A stretch of DNA of 64,000 nt from Hymenobacter sp. CRA2. Its GTDB lineage: Bacteria; Bacteroidota; Bacteroidia; Cytophagales; Hymenobacteraceae. The number at the start of each line of letters is the position of its first letter. The first letter of the stretch is position 1. Shown here piece by piece: positions 39,573-48,188 of the stretch. A model generated the notes under the pieces. That model was given only the letters and a program-made list of their open reading frames with translations, did no database searches and was not told the origin of the DNA. A program made the translations under genes and the position numbers. The stretch covers positions 124,001-188,000 of the forward strand of contig NZ_MVBC01000009.1 in NCBI RefSeq assembly GCF_002007105.1, written 5' to 3'.

Positions 39573-40526
39573 GTGTCGCTTCACCATCCTCACCACCAGC
39601 GCCTCGCCCTCATCGACATGGGCACCAACACCTTTCACCTGCTGATCGTGGAGCTGCCCGAGCGGCGCGGCGACGAGCCGCGCGTGCTGCTGCGCACCAA
39701 GGTGGGCGTGAAGCTGGGCGAAGGCGGCATCAGCCAAGGCGAAATTGTGCCGGCGGCTTTCGACCGCGCCCTGCACACGCTACAGGCGTTTCAGGAGGAA
39801 ATTGAGCTGCACCAGGTGACGCAGGTGCGCGCCACGGCCACCAGCGCCATGCGCGTGGCCCGCAACGGTCCGGAGCTGGTCAAGGCCATCTTCGAGCAGA
39901 CGGGCATTCAAGTGGAAGTCATTGCCGGCGCCCGCGAGGCCGAGCTGATTTGCCTGGGCATCCGCCAAGCCGTGCGTCTCGGGCAGGAGCCGCACCTACT
40001 GATGGATATCGGCGGCGGCTCGGTGGAGTTTATTATTGCCAACGCCGACACCATCTTCTGGAAGCAGAGCTTCGAAATCGGGGCGCAGCGGTTGCTGGAC
40101 CAGTTTTTCCGCCACGACCCCATGCACGCCGACGACGTGCGCGCTGAGCAGGAATACCTGCGCTCAGTGCTGGTTCCGATGCTAAGCGCCGCCGAGCATT
40201 TCCGCCCCATCAGCCTTGTGGGTGCCTCGGGCTCGTTCGATACGCTCGGGGATTTGCAGGCCGCGCGCCAAGGCGAGCCGCTGACGCAACAACCACCTGC
40301 CCGCGACATTTCCCTCGACAGCTTCTACCACAGCTACGACCAGCTGCTCTCCACCACCCACGCCGAACGCGTGGCAATGCCGGGCATGACGCCCATGCGC
40401 GCCGACATGATTGTGGTGGCCTGCGTGCTCATTGATTTCGTGCTGAAGGCCTGTCGGCTGACGCACATCACCTCCTCGGCCTACGCTCTGAAGGAAGGGC
40501 TGCTGGCCGAAATGCTCGCTCAGTAA
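39573..40526 (+). CDS. Ppx/GppA-family phosphatase (exopolyphosphatase-like)
   Basis: The 317-residue protein is an ASKHA-fold phosphatase. It has ALIDMGTNTFHLLIVEL (phosphate 1), VRATATSAMRVARNG, VIAGAREAELICLGIRQAV, MDIGGGSVEFIIAN (phosphate 2) and VGASGSFDTLGD. This half-length, N-terminal-domain-only form is common in Bacteroidota. It should hydrolyse inorganic polyphosphate or pppGpp; which one cannot be told. The start is a GTG at 39573. It is in the same orientation as the methyltransferase upstream and the Ldh-type gene downstream. Confidence 0.87.
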   Translation: MSLHHPHHQRLALIDMGTNTFHLLIVELPERRGDEPRVLLRTKVGVKLGEGGISQGEIVPAAFDRALHTLQAFQEEIELHQVTQVRATATSAMRVARNGPELVKAIFEQTGIQVEVIAGAREAELICLGIRQAVRLGQEPHLLMDIGGGSVEFIIANADTIFWKQSFEIGAQRLLDQFFRHDPMHADDVRAEQEYLRSVLVPMLSAAEHFRPISLVGASGSFDTLGDLQAARQGEPLTQQPPARDISLDSFYHSYDQLLSTTHAERVAMPGMTPMRADMIVVACVLIDFVLKACRLTHITSSAYALKEGLLAEMLAQ

Positions 40527-40633
40527 CCCGGCACCTCCCTCCTGCTGCCGCTCTTTCGCTTTCCATTCTTACCCCGCGGGTTCCGCTGCGGCAGCCGTTG
40601 CCACAGCCTCCGCGCACTTAGCCGCACGTCGTT

Positions 40634-41695
40634 TTGACTTTCGCCTACCACCGCCTGTTTGCTTTTGCCGAAGGTGTATTTCGGGCCATGGGCTGCCCCG
40701 AAGAAGACGCCCGCCAAGCCACTGAAACCCTGCTGTCCGCCGATTTGCGCGGCGTCGATTCGCACGGCGTAGCCCGCCTGAGCGGCTACGTGCGCCTGTG
40801 GGAAGCCCAGCGCATCAATGCGGCGGCGCGCATCGGGGTGGTGCACGAGACGCCCAGCACCGCCGTCATCGACGGCGACGCGGGCCTTGGGCTGGTGGTG
40901 GCCCCGCATGCCATGCGCCTGGCCATCGAGAAGGCGCGGGTAGCGGGTACGGGTTGGATAGCCGTGCGCAACTCCAACCACTTCGGTATTGCTGGCTACC
41001 ACGCCATGCTGGCCCTGCCCCACGACATGATTGGCATTGCCCTCACCAACGCCTCGCCGTTGGTAGCGCCTACTTATTCGCTGGAACGGCTGCTGGGCAC
41101 CAACCCGATTTCCGTGGCCATTCCGGCCGGCGAGCAGCCGCCTTTCGTGCTGGACATGGCCACCACCACGGCCGCGCAGGGCAAGATGGAAATCCTGGAA
41201 CGCAAGGGCCTACCCGCGCCCGCCGGCTGGATTCAGGATAAGGACGGCAACCCCAGCAGTAACCCTACCGAGACGCGCAACGGCGGTGCACTGGTGCCGC
41301 TGGGTGGCGAAACCGGCTCGCACAAGGGCTACGGCCTCGGTGCTACCGTCGACATTCTGTCGGCTGTGCTGTCGGGTGCCAACTACGGGCCGTGGGTACC
41401 GCCCTTCGTGGCCTTTCTGCAACCGCCCTCCGACCCAGTGGGTCAGGGCATCGGCCACTTTTTCGGCGTCATGCGCGTGGATGCTTTCCGCCCCGCCGCC
41501 GAGTTCAAGGCCCACATGGATAAGTGGATCGAAACGTTCCGCCAGGCCCGTAGCGTACCCGGCCAGCAGGTGCTCATCCCCGGCGACCCGGAGCGCCGCA
41601 TGACGGAGGAGCGGCTGCTCAATGGCATTCCGCTGCTGCAGAAAGTGGTGGACGACTTGCAGACTGTGGGCGAGAAATTCGGCGTGACGCTGTAG
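40634..41695 (+). CDS. Ldh-family (malate/L-lactate/ureidoglycolate type) oxidoreductase
   Basis: The 353-residue protein belongs to the NAD(P)-dependent type-2 malate/L-lactate dehydrogenase family, which is unrelated to classical Rossmann LDH. Seen are DLRGVDSHGVARLSGYV, VIDGDAGLGLVVAPHAM, AVRNSNHFGIAGYHAMLAL with the conserved NSxHFG, SLERLLGTNPISVAIPAG, FVLDMATTTAAQGKME and GGETGSHKGYGLG. It reduces a 2-keto acid, the specific one unknown. The start is a TTG at 40634, which gives a normal N-terminus; a start at the ATG of MGCPEE would remove the first helix. Confidence 0.9.
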   Translation: MTFAYHRLFAFAEGVFRAMGCPEEDARQATETLLSADLRGVDSHGVARLSGYVRLWEAQRINAAARIGVVHETPSTAVIDGDAGLGLVVAPHAMRLAIEKARVAGTGWIAVRNSNHFGIAGYHAMLALPHDMIGIALTNASPLVAPTYSLERLLGTNPISVAIPAGEQPPFVLDMATTTAAQGKMEILERKGLPAPAGWIQDKDGNPSSNPTETRNGGALVPLGGETGSHKGYGLGATVDILSAVLSGANYGPWVPPFVAFLQPPSDPVGQGIGHFFGVMRVDAFRPAAEFKAHMDKWIETFRQARSVPGQQVLIPGDPERRMTEERLLNGIPLLQKVVDDLQTVGEKFGVTL

Positions 41696-41722
41696 CCGCT
41701 ACTCATCGTTCAGCCAGATGCA

Positions 41723-41755
41723 AAAAGCCCTGCCGACTGCGTCGGCAGGGCTTTT
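41723..41755. terminator. Bidirectional intrinsic terminator
   Basis: The perfect 15-bp arms 41723-41737 and 41741-41755 close a 3-nt loop, with A and T runs at the feet. It lies between the convergent Ldh-type and L,D-transpeptidase genes. Confidence 0.88.
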
Positions 41756-41801
41756 CCCTCTTTTCACATTTATCAACGCGTAAACATCCGATTAGGCGAA
41801 A

Positions 41802-42644
41802 TCAGACCTGTTGCACGGTCGGGTCGGCCAAAAACTCCTGCATGGCCATGTTAGCGTCCAAGTAGTGCGACTGGTAGCTCGGGTCGTTGCCATTCAGGAA
41901 CAGGCAGCTGCCTTTGCCCAGCGTGTCGATGATTTGGGCGTATTGGTCCATGGGCAGGGCCGGGCAGCCGAGGCTGCGGCCCAGACGGCCAAACTGCTTG
42001 ATGAAGTCTTCGCTTACGTAGTCGGCGCCGTGCATTACCACGGCCCGCTCGCGGGCGTTGTCGTTGAAGCCCAGGTCCACGCCATCCAGCTTAAGCGAAC
42101 GGCCGTGCTTGCCGGTATACTCCGCGTCGGTGACGTAGAAGCCAAGGCTGCTCATGTTGGACTCGTTCTGGTTGGAGAAGGTGGTGGCTACGTTCTCGCC
42201 CGAGTTGTGCCCGTGGGCCACCAGGGTGTGAAACAGCACCTGCTTCGAAGCCAGATCCAGCACCCACAGGCGCTTTTCGGTCGAAGGCAGGGTGAAGTCA
42301 GCTACGGTCAGCAGCTGGCGCGCAGGGTCAAGCTTGCCTTCCGCACGCATGTTCAGGTAACCGGTGTAGGCTTTCTCGAACACGGCTAAATCCAGGCCCT
42401 GCTGCTCCAGCCCCAGGTCGTCGTAGAGGCGGCGCGTGCTTTGGGCAAACAGCGCAGCCTGCACGGCCTGCGAGGTCGGGAGCTTCTGAACCGTCTGGTG
42501 GCCGTGCGCCTGGGATGAGCGCACGGGACCGGCCAGCGGCGTCGCCAGGAACAGCGACGCAACGAAGGGCAGCGTCCGGCGGGCAATGCGGCGGGCGTGG
42601 GCTTTCAGGCGAAGGCGGCGGACGACGTTATTGTGCTTTTCCAT
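41802..42644 (-). CDS. Murein L,D-transpeptidase catalytic-domain protein
   Basis: The 280-residue protein has a basic N-terminus, a hydrophobic export segment (TLPFVASLFLATPLAGPV), a helical region (about 55-110) and a YkuD-like catalytic domain: VVMHGADYV with the histidine and GRLGRSLGCPALP with the SxGC nucleophile cysteine. Such periplasmic enzymes form 3-3 peptidoglycan crosslinks or attach proteins. The same architecture is found in the paralog at 45329-46159. I chose the ATG at 42644. It is divergent from the alpha-amylase gene. Confidence 0.85.
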   Translation of the reverse strand: MEKHNNVVRRLRLKAHARRIARRTLPFVASLFLATPLAGPVRSSQAHGHQTVQKLPTSQAVQAALFAQSTRRLYDDLGLEQQGLDLAVFEKAYTGYLNMRAEGKLDPARQLLTVADFTLPSTEKRLWVLDLASKQVLFHTLVAHGHNSGENVATTFSNQNESNMSSLGFYVTDAEYTGKHGRSLKLDGVDLGFNDNARERAVVMHGADYVSEDFIKQFGRLGRSLGCPALPMDQYAQIIDTLGKGSCLFLNGNDPSYQSHYLDANMAMQEFLADPTVQQV

Positions 42645-42882
42645 TGCAAGTTCGTTTCGGCAGCTAAAGGCTTGAGGCCTTGTATTACCTGTATACGAGG
42701 CGCATCCCATATAGGCTACGACAGATATTCAACAGGCGCGGGCGCCGGATGATTCCCTCCGGAAATTAAAACCGCGCCGACAATTGACGTAGCTAAATAA
42801 ATTCCACAACTTACTTACCCGGCCCGGCGTATGCCGCCCCGGTTTCGTCCTTTTTCCCTTACCCATTCCCACAACTCTACTC
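42645..42882. other. Intergenic promoter region between divergent L,D-transpeptidase and amylase genes
   Basis: This 238-bp region is AT-richer than the genes and must hold both promoters. I found no perfect -7 box or clear repeat in it. Confidence 0.45.
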
Positions 42883-45258
42883 ATGCTAAAAATCTGGCGT
42901 ACCGCGTCCCGTCTGGGGGCGCTGGCCGCAGTCGGCTTGGCCCTGCTGCTGGGCCCGGCCGCCCAGGCACAATCCAAAGTCGTCCTCCAGGGCTTCTGGT
43001 GGGACTACTGGAACTCCAACTACCCCAACGGCTGGGCTAACTACCTGGCCGAGCTGGCCCCGCGCCTGAAAGCCATGGGCGTGGATGCCGTCTGGATTCC
43101 GCCGAGCATCAAAAACGGCAATCAGGGCAACGGCTACTCCCCGTTTGACCAGTACGACCTCGGCGACAAATACCAGAAGGGCTTCGTGGGCACGCGCCTC
43201 GGCACCAAAGACGAGCTGTTGCGCATGGTAGCGGTGCTGCACGCCAACGGCATCGAAGTGGTGCAGGACGTGGTACTCAACCACGTTGATGGCGCCGGCT
43301 CGGCATCCGGCGCAGGCGGCCAGGACCCCGCCGCCTGGGAGGACTACAGCACGAGCAAGTACAAAAACTTCCGATACGTATCCTATAACACTCCAGCGTC
43401 GGCGGAGGATGCCACAAACTACCTCTCCCGCTCGGGGCGCTGGCCCAAGAACTGGCAGAACTTTAACCCCAACCCCGGAAATAATTCAACTTCCGGTGAC
43501 TGGAACGCGGTGTATTTCGGGCCCGATGTGAGCTACTATTCCGGCTCCTACGGCACCTCCTCCAACGCCACGTACAACCCCGCTCAGACCTCGGACTACA
43601 TGCGCGCCCAGGCCCGCAACTGGCTGATCTGGTACAAGAAGCAGGTGGGTTTCGATGGCGTGCGCCTCGACGCGGTGAAGCACTTCCCGGACTTCGCCAC
43701 CGAGGACTTCCTCTATAACCTGCAGAGCAACGCCGGCTGGGCTTCGGGTGGTGCCGGCATGTTTGCCGTGGGCGAATGGGTAGGCGGCGGCAGCCAGCTC
43801 GACCAGTGGTGCACCAATGTGCAGAACCGCGCCGGCACGTTCGATTTCGGCCTGCGCAACGGGCTGTACAACATCATCAGCGGCGGCGGCAACTTCGATA
43901 TCGGCACCCTGCCCGGTTACCAGCAGGGCACGCGGGTGGTCAACATCAACGGCGCGTACGTGCACCGCACGGTGCCCTTCGTGAACAACCACGACACCTT
44001 CCGCCCGCAGACAAGCAGCACCGGCAACTACACCGGCTGGAACACCGGCTCGGAGCTGGCCCCGCACATCGACCCGTTCGACCCGCGCCTCTCGGCCGCC
44101 TACGCCGCGGCGCTGGCCCTCGACGGTTCGCCGCAAATCTTCTTCGAAGACCTGTTCAACGTGGGCAACACCGGGAAGCGCTTCTCGCACCGGCCCACCA
44201 GCACCGCCGACCTGCCCACGCGCTCGGACCTGGAAAACCTGATCTGGTGCCACCAGAACCTGCGCTTCAAGGACGGCGCGTACAAGGTGCGCTACCAGGC
44301 CGCCGACCACCTCGTCATCGAACGCAGCTCCAAAGCCCTTATCGGTATCAACGACAACTACTCCAGCTGGCAGAACAATATCGTCTCCTGCGACTTCGCC
44401 CCGGGCACCGTGCTGAAGGACTACTCCGGCGCCAATGGCACGACTACCGTGACGGTGAGCAGCGCGCAGACGGTGGCCATCAACACCCCGCCCTGCAACG
44501 GCACCGCTTCGGGCGGACGCCGCGGCTACTCGGTGTGGGCCCCGGTGAACATCGGCACGAACTACGTGCGCGCCGCCATGAGCACCACGCAGGAGTGGGA
44601 GCTGGCCGACGACCTCGGCGACCGGGACAGCCGCTCCCTGGGCCAAGGCGGACAGCTGCCGGCTGCTTCCACGGCTTGGCGCACGGCGGGCCGCATTTAT
44701 GTGGGCGCTGGCAAGACAGTAAGCTATAATCTGTTCCCGTCCGATGGCACCCGCTCGTTGGTGGTGGCCCTGTTCAACGCGGCCGGTACGCAGGTTAGCA
44801 GCGCTTCGGGCACCGGCACGCTCACGGGCTCGTACACGCCCACGGCCGATGGCTGGATTACGCTGAAAGCCCGCCAGAACAGCACGGCCAACCCCGCGCA
44901 GAAGGCTTTCGTGAAGGCTACATATACCGCGCCGGCCACTATCAACACCGCCACCGCCGGCCGCAGCGCCACTGTTACGGCAGGCACCGAGGCCAAGCTG
45001 GCTCTCGATGCCGATCTGCAGATCTACCCGAACCCGGTTAGCGCCGACCGCATCGAAATGACCTTGGTCTCGCCGCAGGAGCAGCCCGTGACCGTGCGCC
45101 TGCACGACCTCACCGGCCGCCTCGTGCACCAGCAGGCCCTGAAGCTCTACCCCGGCTCAACGACCACGCGCCTGCAACCGGCCCAGCAGCTGCCGGCCGG
45201 CGTGTACACGGTCAGCGTGCCTGAGCTGCACCTCACGCGCAAGCTGGTGGTGAAATAA
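42883..45258 (+). CDS. Secreted alpha-amylase (GH13) with T9SS sorting domain
   Basis: The 791-residue protein has a signal peptide (AAVGLALLLGPAAQAQ), a GH13 TIM barrel and catalytic residues in their motifs: GFDGVRLDAVKH with nucleophile Asp263, AVGEW with acid/base Glu298, and VNNHDT with Asp371. QDVVLNHVDG is the first conserved region. A beta-sandwich C domain and another beta domain (about 540-690) follow, ending with a T9SS sorting domain (IYPNPVSADRIEMTL to LVVK). It cleaves internal alpha-1,4 bonds of starch outside the cell. It is a single gene with its own strong terminator, between two L,D-transpeptidase paralogs. No SusCD pair is in the window. Confidence 0.95.
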   Translation: MLKIWRTASRLGALAAVGLALLLGPAAQAQSKVVLQGFWWDYWNSNYPNGWANYLAELAPRLKAMGVDAVWIPPSIKNGNQGNGYSPFDQYDLGDKYQKGFVGTRLGTKDELLRMVAVLHANGIEVVQDVVLNHVDGAGSASGAGGQDPAAWEDYSTSKYKNFRYVSYNTPASAEDATNYLSRSGRWPKNWQNFNPNPGNNSTSGDWNAVYFGPDVSYYSGSYGTSSNATYNPAQTSDYMRAQARNWLIWYKKQVGFDGVRLDAVKHFPDFATEDFLYNLQSNAGWASGGAGMFAVGEWVGGGSQLDQWCTNVQNRAGTFDFGLRNGLYNIISGGGNFDIGTLPGYQQGTRVVNINGAYVHRTVPFVNNHDTFRPQTSSTGNYTGWNTGSELAPHIDPFDPRLSAAYAAALALDGSPQIFFEDLFNVGNTGKRFSHRPTSTADLPTRSDLENLIWCHQNLRFKDGAYKVRYQAADHLVIERSSKALIGINDNYSSWQNNIVSCDFAPGTVLKDYSGANGTTTVTVSSAQTVAINTPPCNGTASGGRRGYSVWAPVNIGTNYVRAAMSTTQEWELADDLGDRDSRSLGQGGQLPAASTAWRTAGRIYVGAGKTVSYNLFPSDGTRSLVVALFNAAGTQVSSASGTGTLTGSYTPTADGWITLKARQNSTANPAQKAFVKATYTAPATINTATAGRSATVTAGTEAKLALDADLQIYPNPVSADRIEMTLVSPQEQPVTVRLHDLTGRLVHQQALKLYPGSTTTRLQPAQQLPAGVYTVSVPELHLTRKLVVK

Positions 45259-45277
45259 CGCAAGGCCCCGCACAATC

Positions 45278-45314
45278 AAAAAAGCCGCTTCCGAGTATCG
45301 GAAGCGGCTTTTTT
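45278..45314. terminator. Bidirectional intrinsic terminator
   Basis: The perfect 17-bp arms 45278-45294 and 45298-45314 close a 3-nt loop and carry A6 and T6 at their feet. It separates the convergent amylase and second L,D-transpeptidase genes. Confidence 0.9.
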
Positions 45315-45328
45315 AATAATGAAGTGGC

Positions 45329-46159
45329 TCAGGGAGTCAGGTAGGCCGACTGATAAGCCGGATCGGGGCCGTAGATGAACAGGCAGCTCCCGGCTTTCAG
45401 GCTGCCGATGATGGCGCGGTACTGCGTAGGCGGCAGCGCCGGGCAGCCGCGGCTGTTGCCCAGCTCGCCGTGCTGCTGCAAATACGCTGCGCTGGCGTAG
45501 TCTGCCGCGTGCAGCACCACGTAGCGGTCCAGGGCGTTGCTGTTCTGGCCCTTGTCCAGCCCGTGCAGCCGCCGCGACAGGCCGTGCTTCCCCTGATACG
45601 TGTCGCCGGTGCGGTAGAAGCCCAGCGCCGTGCAGGCCGATTTCAGCCGGTTGGAGAAGCGCCGGGCGCGCAGTGCACCCGAGCCGCGCCCGTGCGTGAC
45701 GTGGCTGTGCTGCAGCAGGCGGCCTTGCTTGACGTCGATAACCCACAGCCGCGGCTCCGACGACGGCAACTCCATATCGGCCACGGCCAGCACCGGCGGG
45801 CCGCTGAGCCGCCGCAGCCGGCGCAGGCGCTGAAAGCCCACGTAAGCCCGCTCTAGCACCGCCGGACGCAGGGTAGCGGCCTCGGTGCCCAGCGCAGCGT
45901 GCAGGCGCTGCACCTCGCGCCGCAGCGAGTCCGGTACGCCCGCTAGCGGCGTCAGCGGCTGCGGCTGCAACGAATCGGGCAAGCCCGGCAATAGCTTCGG
46001 CGGGACCGGCTGCGTACTAGCTACTGGGGCCGCGGTGGCCTGCGCAGGGGCCGGACCGCTGCGGCTCACTTCCGATGTAGCCGGCGGCTGGCAGCCCGGC
46101 AGCACGCCGATCAGCAGTCCGCATAACCCGAGCCCTAGTGTTGCTGTTGTGCTGCGCAT
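45329..46159 (-). CDS. Lipoprotein murein L,D-transpeptidase catalytic-domain protein
   Basis: The 276-residue protein is a paralog of the one at 41802-42644. It has a lipoprotein-type signal (TLGLGLCGLLIGVLPGC), a Pro/Ala linker, a helical part (LPGLPDSLQPQPLTPL onwards) and the catalytic domain with LHAADYASA and the NSRGCPALP nucleophile motif. Membrane anchoring distinguishes it from the soluble-looking paralog, suggesting different positions in the envelope. The ATG at 46159 lies 6 nt after a perfect -7 box (TATCTTTG, 46166-46173). It is divergent from hscA. Confidence 0.85.
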   Translation of the reverse strand: MRSTTATLGLGLCGLLIGVLPGCQPPATSEVSRSGPAPAQATAAPVASTQPVPPKLLPGLPDSLQPQPLTPLAGVPDSLRREVQRLHAALGTEAATLRPAVLERAYVGFQRLRRLRRLSGPPVLAVADMELPSSEPRLWVIDVKQGRLLQHSHVTHGRGSGALRARRFSNRLKSACTALGFYRTGDTYQGKHGLSRRLHGLDKGQNSNALDRYVVLHAADYASAAYLQQHGELGNSRGCPALPPTQYRAIIGSLKAGSCLFIYGPDPAYQSAYLTP

Positions 46160-46165
46160 ACACGG

Positions 46166-46173
46166 CAAAGATA
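46166..46173 (-). promoter_or_regulatory. -7 box TATCTTTG for the lipoprotein L,D-transpeptidase gene
   Basis: A perfect TAnnTTTG element ends 6 nt before the ATG at 46159, again predicting a leaderless or near-leaderless mRNA. Confidence 0.58.
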
Positions 46174-46203
46174 CAGCCGCCGACCGGGCGGCGGTTTCCG
46201 TTG

Positions 46204-46211
46204 TACTTTTG
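46204..46211 (+). promoter_or_regulatory. -7 box TACTTTTG for hscA
   Basis: A perfect TAnnTTTG element lies 53 bp upstream of the hscA ATG, giving a leader of about 47 nt. Confidence 0.5.
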
Positions 46212-46264
46212 CGCCCCCGGCGCAGCCGTCCGCCACTCGGCGGACGCCGTTCTGAGCATTTAAT

Positions 46265-48127
46265 ATGGCCAAAGTTTCGATCAACCTGTCAACCGGCGCC
46301 CTCCAGCAGGAGGAAATCATCGTCGGCATCGACCTGGGTACCACCAATAGCCTCGTCGCCTACATCCACCCCGAGTCGCGGCAGCCCATTGCCATCAACG
46401 ACCAGGGCCGCGGTACCATCGTGCCCTCGGTGGTGTACTTCCCCACCGACGACTCGGCCCCGCTCGTGGGCAACGAGGCCAAGGGCTACCTCGAAACCTC
46501 CCCGGAGCGCACCATCTACTCGGTGAAGCGTCTGCTCGGCAAGAGCTACCGCGACCTGGGCACCCACGCCGGCGAGCTGGGCTACAAGGTTATCGACGAC
46601 GACTCGGAAGGCCTGGTAAAAATTCGGGTAGCCGACCGCTTCTACTCCCCCATCGAGCTGTCGAGCGAAATCCTGAAGGAGCTGCGCGCCCGCGCCGAGC
46701 ACGCCCTGAAGACGCCCGTCAACAAAGCCGTTATCACCGTGCCGGCTTATTTCAACGACTCGCAGCGCCAGGCTACCCGTGACGCTGGCCGCCTGGCCGG
46801 GCTGGAAGTGCTGCGCATCGTCAACGAGCCTACGGCTGCCGCACTTGCCTACGGCATCGGCCTCAATCCTGAGGAAGAGAAGACGGTGGCCGTGTACGAC
46901 CTCGGTGGCGGCACCTTCGATATCAGCATTCTGAGCCTGCACCAGGGCATTTTTGAAGTGCTGAGCACCAACGGCGACACCTACCTCGGCGGTGACGACT
47001 TCGACCGCGTGGTGGTGAACCACTGGGTGCACCGCCACGAGCTGCAACACCTCGTGGCCAACGATGCCCAGCTCAAGCAGCGCCTGCGCCTGCTGGCCGA
47101 GCAGGCCAAGCGCCACCTCAGCCAAAACGAGCAGTTCGGCGCGGCCCTCAACGCCGAAACCAACCTGACGCTGACCCGCGCGGAATTCGATGAGCTGATT
47201 CGCCCGCTGGTAGCCCGCACCATCGAGAGCTGCCGCCAGGCGCTGGCCGATGCCAAACTCACGGCCGATAAACTCGATGCGGTGCTGCTGGTGGGCGGCT
47301 CCACGCGTGTGCCGCTGGTGTATGATTCCGTGTCGGCATTTTTCGGGCAGCCGGCCAACGCCTCGCTCAACCCCGATGAGGTCGTAGCCCTGGGTGCTGC
47401 CATTCAGGCCGACATCCTGGCCGGCAACCGCCGCGACATCCTGCTGCTCGATGTGACGCCGCTCACGCTGGGCATCGAAACCATGGGCGGACTGATGGAC
47501 CCCATTATTCCGCGCAACTCCAAGATTCCGACCAAAGCGGGCCGGCAGTACACCACCTCCGTAGATGGGCAGGTGAACATGAAGATTTCGGTGTTTCAGG
47601 GCGAGCGGGATTTGGTGAAGGAAAACCGCAAGCTGGCCGAGTTCGACCTGCGCGGCATTCCGGCCATGCCCGCCGGCCTGCCCAAAATCGACGTCAACTT
47701 CATCCTCAACGCCGACGGCATCCTGAAAGTCGAGGCCATTGAGCTGCGCTCTGGCACCCAGCAAAGCGTGGAAATCAAGCCTCAGTACGGCCTCACCGAC
47801 GACCAGGTGGAGCAGATGCTGATGGACTCGCTCACCCACGCCAAGGACGACGTGGCCGCTCGCATGGTTATCGAAGCCCGCACCGCCGCCGAGCAGATGC
47901 TTTACCAGGTGGACCGCTTCGTGCAGAACAACGGCCAGCACCTCACCGAAGAGGAAATCACCCAGACGCGCCAGAAAGCCGAGGTACTGCGCCAGACGCT
48001 CGGCTCGGGCGACAAGGACACCATCTACCGCGCCGTCGATGACCTGGAGGAGCTGACGCGCCCCTTCGCCGAGCGCGTGATGCAAATCAGCATCAAGCAG
48101 GCCATGTCAGGTAAAAAGATCATCTAG
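46265..48127 (+). CDS. hscA: Hsp70-family Fe-S assembly chaperone HscA
   Basis: HscA is a specialised DnaK homologue that helps transfer iron-sulphur clusters from the scaffold IscU. The 620-residue length and lack of the long DnaK C-terminal tail favour HscA over DnaK (about 640). ATPase motifs are IIVGIDLGTTNSLVAYI, TVPAYFNDSQRQATRDAGRLAGLEVLRIVNEPTAAALAYG and VAVYDLGGGTFDISIL; the substrate domain begins near DVTPLTLGIETMGG. The N-terminal INLSTG before the ATPase domain also fits HscA. No iscU, hscB or fdx gene is beside it. It is divergent from the L,D-transpeptidase gene. Confidence 0.85.
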   Translation: MAKVSINLSTGALQQEEIIVGIDLGTTNSLVAYIHPESRQPIAINDQGRGTIVPSVVYFPTDDSAPLVGNEAKGYLETSPERTIYSVKRLLGKSYRDLGTHAGELGYKVIDDDSEGLVKIRVADRFYSPIELSSEILKELRARAEHALKTPVNKAVITVPAYFNDSQRQATRDAGRLAGLEVLRIVNEPTAAALAYGIGLNPEEEKTVAVYDLGGGTFDISILSLHQGIFEVLSTNGDTYLGGDDFDRVVVNHWVHRHELQHLVANDAQLKQRLRLLAEQAKRHLSQNEQFGAALNAETNLTLTRAEFDELIRPLVARTIESCRQALADAKLTADKLDAVLLVGGSTRVPLVYDSVSAFFGQPANASLNPDEVVALGAAIQADILAGNRRDILLLDVTPLTLGIETMGGLMDPIIPRNSKIPTKAGRQYTTSVDGQVNMKISVFQGERDLVKENRKLAEFDLRGIPAMPAGLPKIDVNFILNADGILKVEAIELRSGTQQSVEIKPQYGLTDDQVEQMLMDSLTHAKDDVAARMVIEARTAAEQMLYQVDRFVQNNGQHLTEEEITQTRQKAEVLRQTLGSGDKDTIYRAVDDLEELTRPFAERVMQISIKQAMSGKKII

Positions 48128-48188
48128 CCGCCCATTTTGGCAACTATGCGCACGGCGCCGCAGCTTCCGGTTGCGGCGCCGTGCTGCT

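Noticed and set aside
43486-45129. 547-codon minus-strand open frame
   Set aside because: It lies antisense to the alpha-amylase, which has all catalytic residues and a sorting domain.
46289-48085. 598-codon minus-strand open frame
   Set aside because: It is antisense to hscA; the His/Val/Gly-rich reading is typical of shadow frames.
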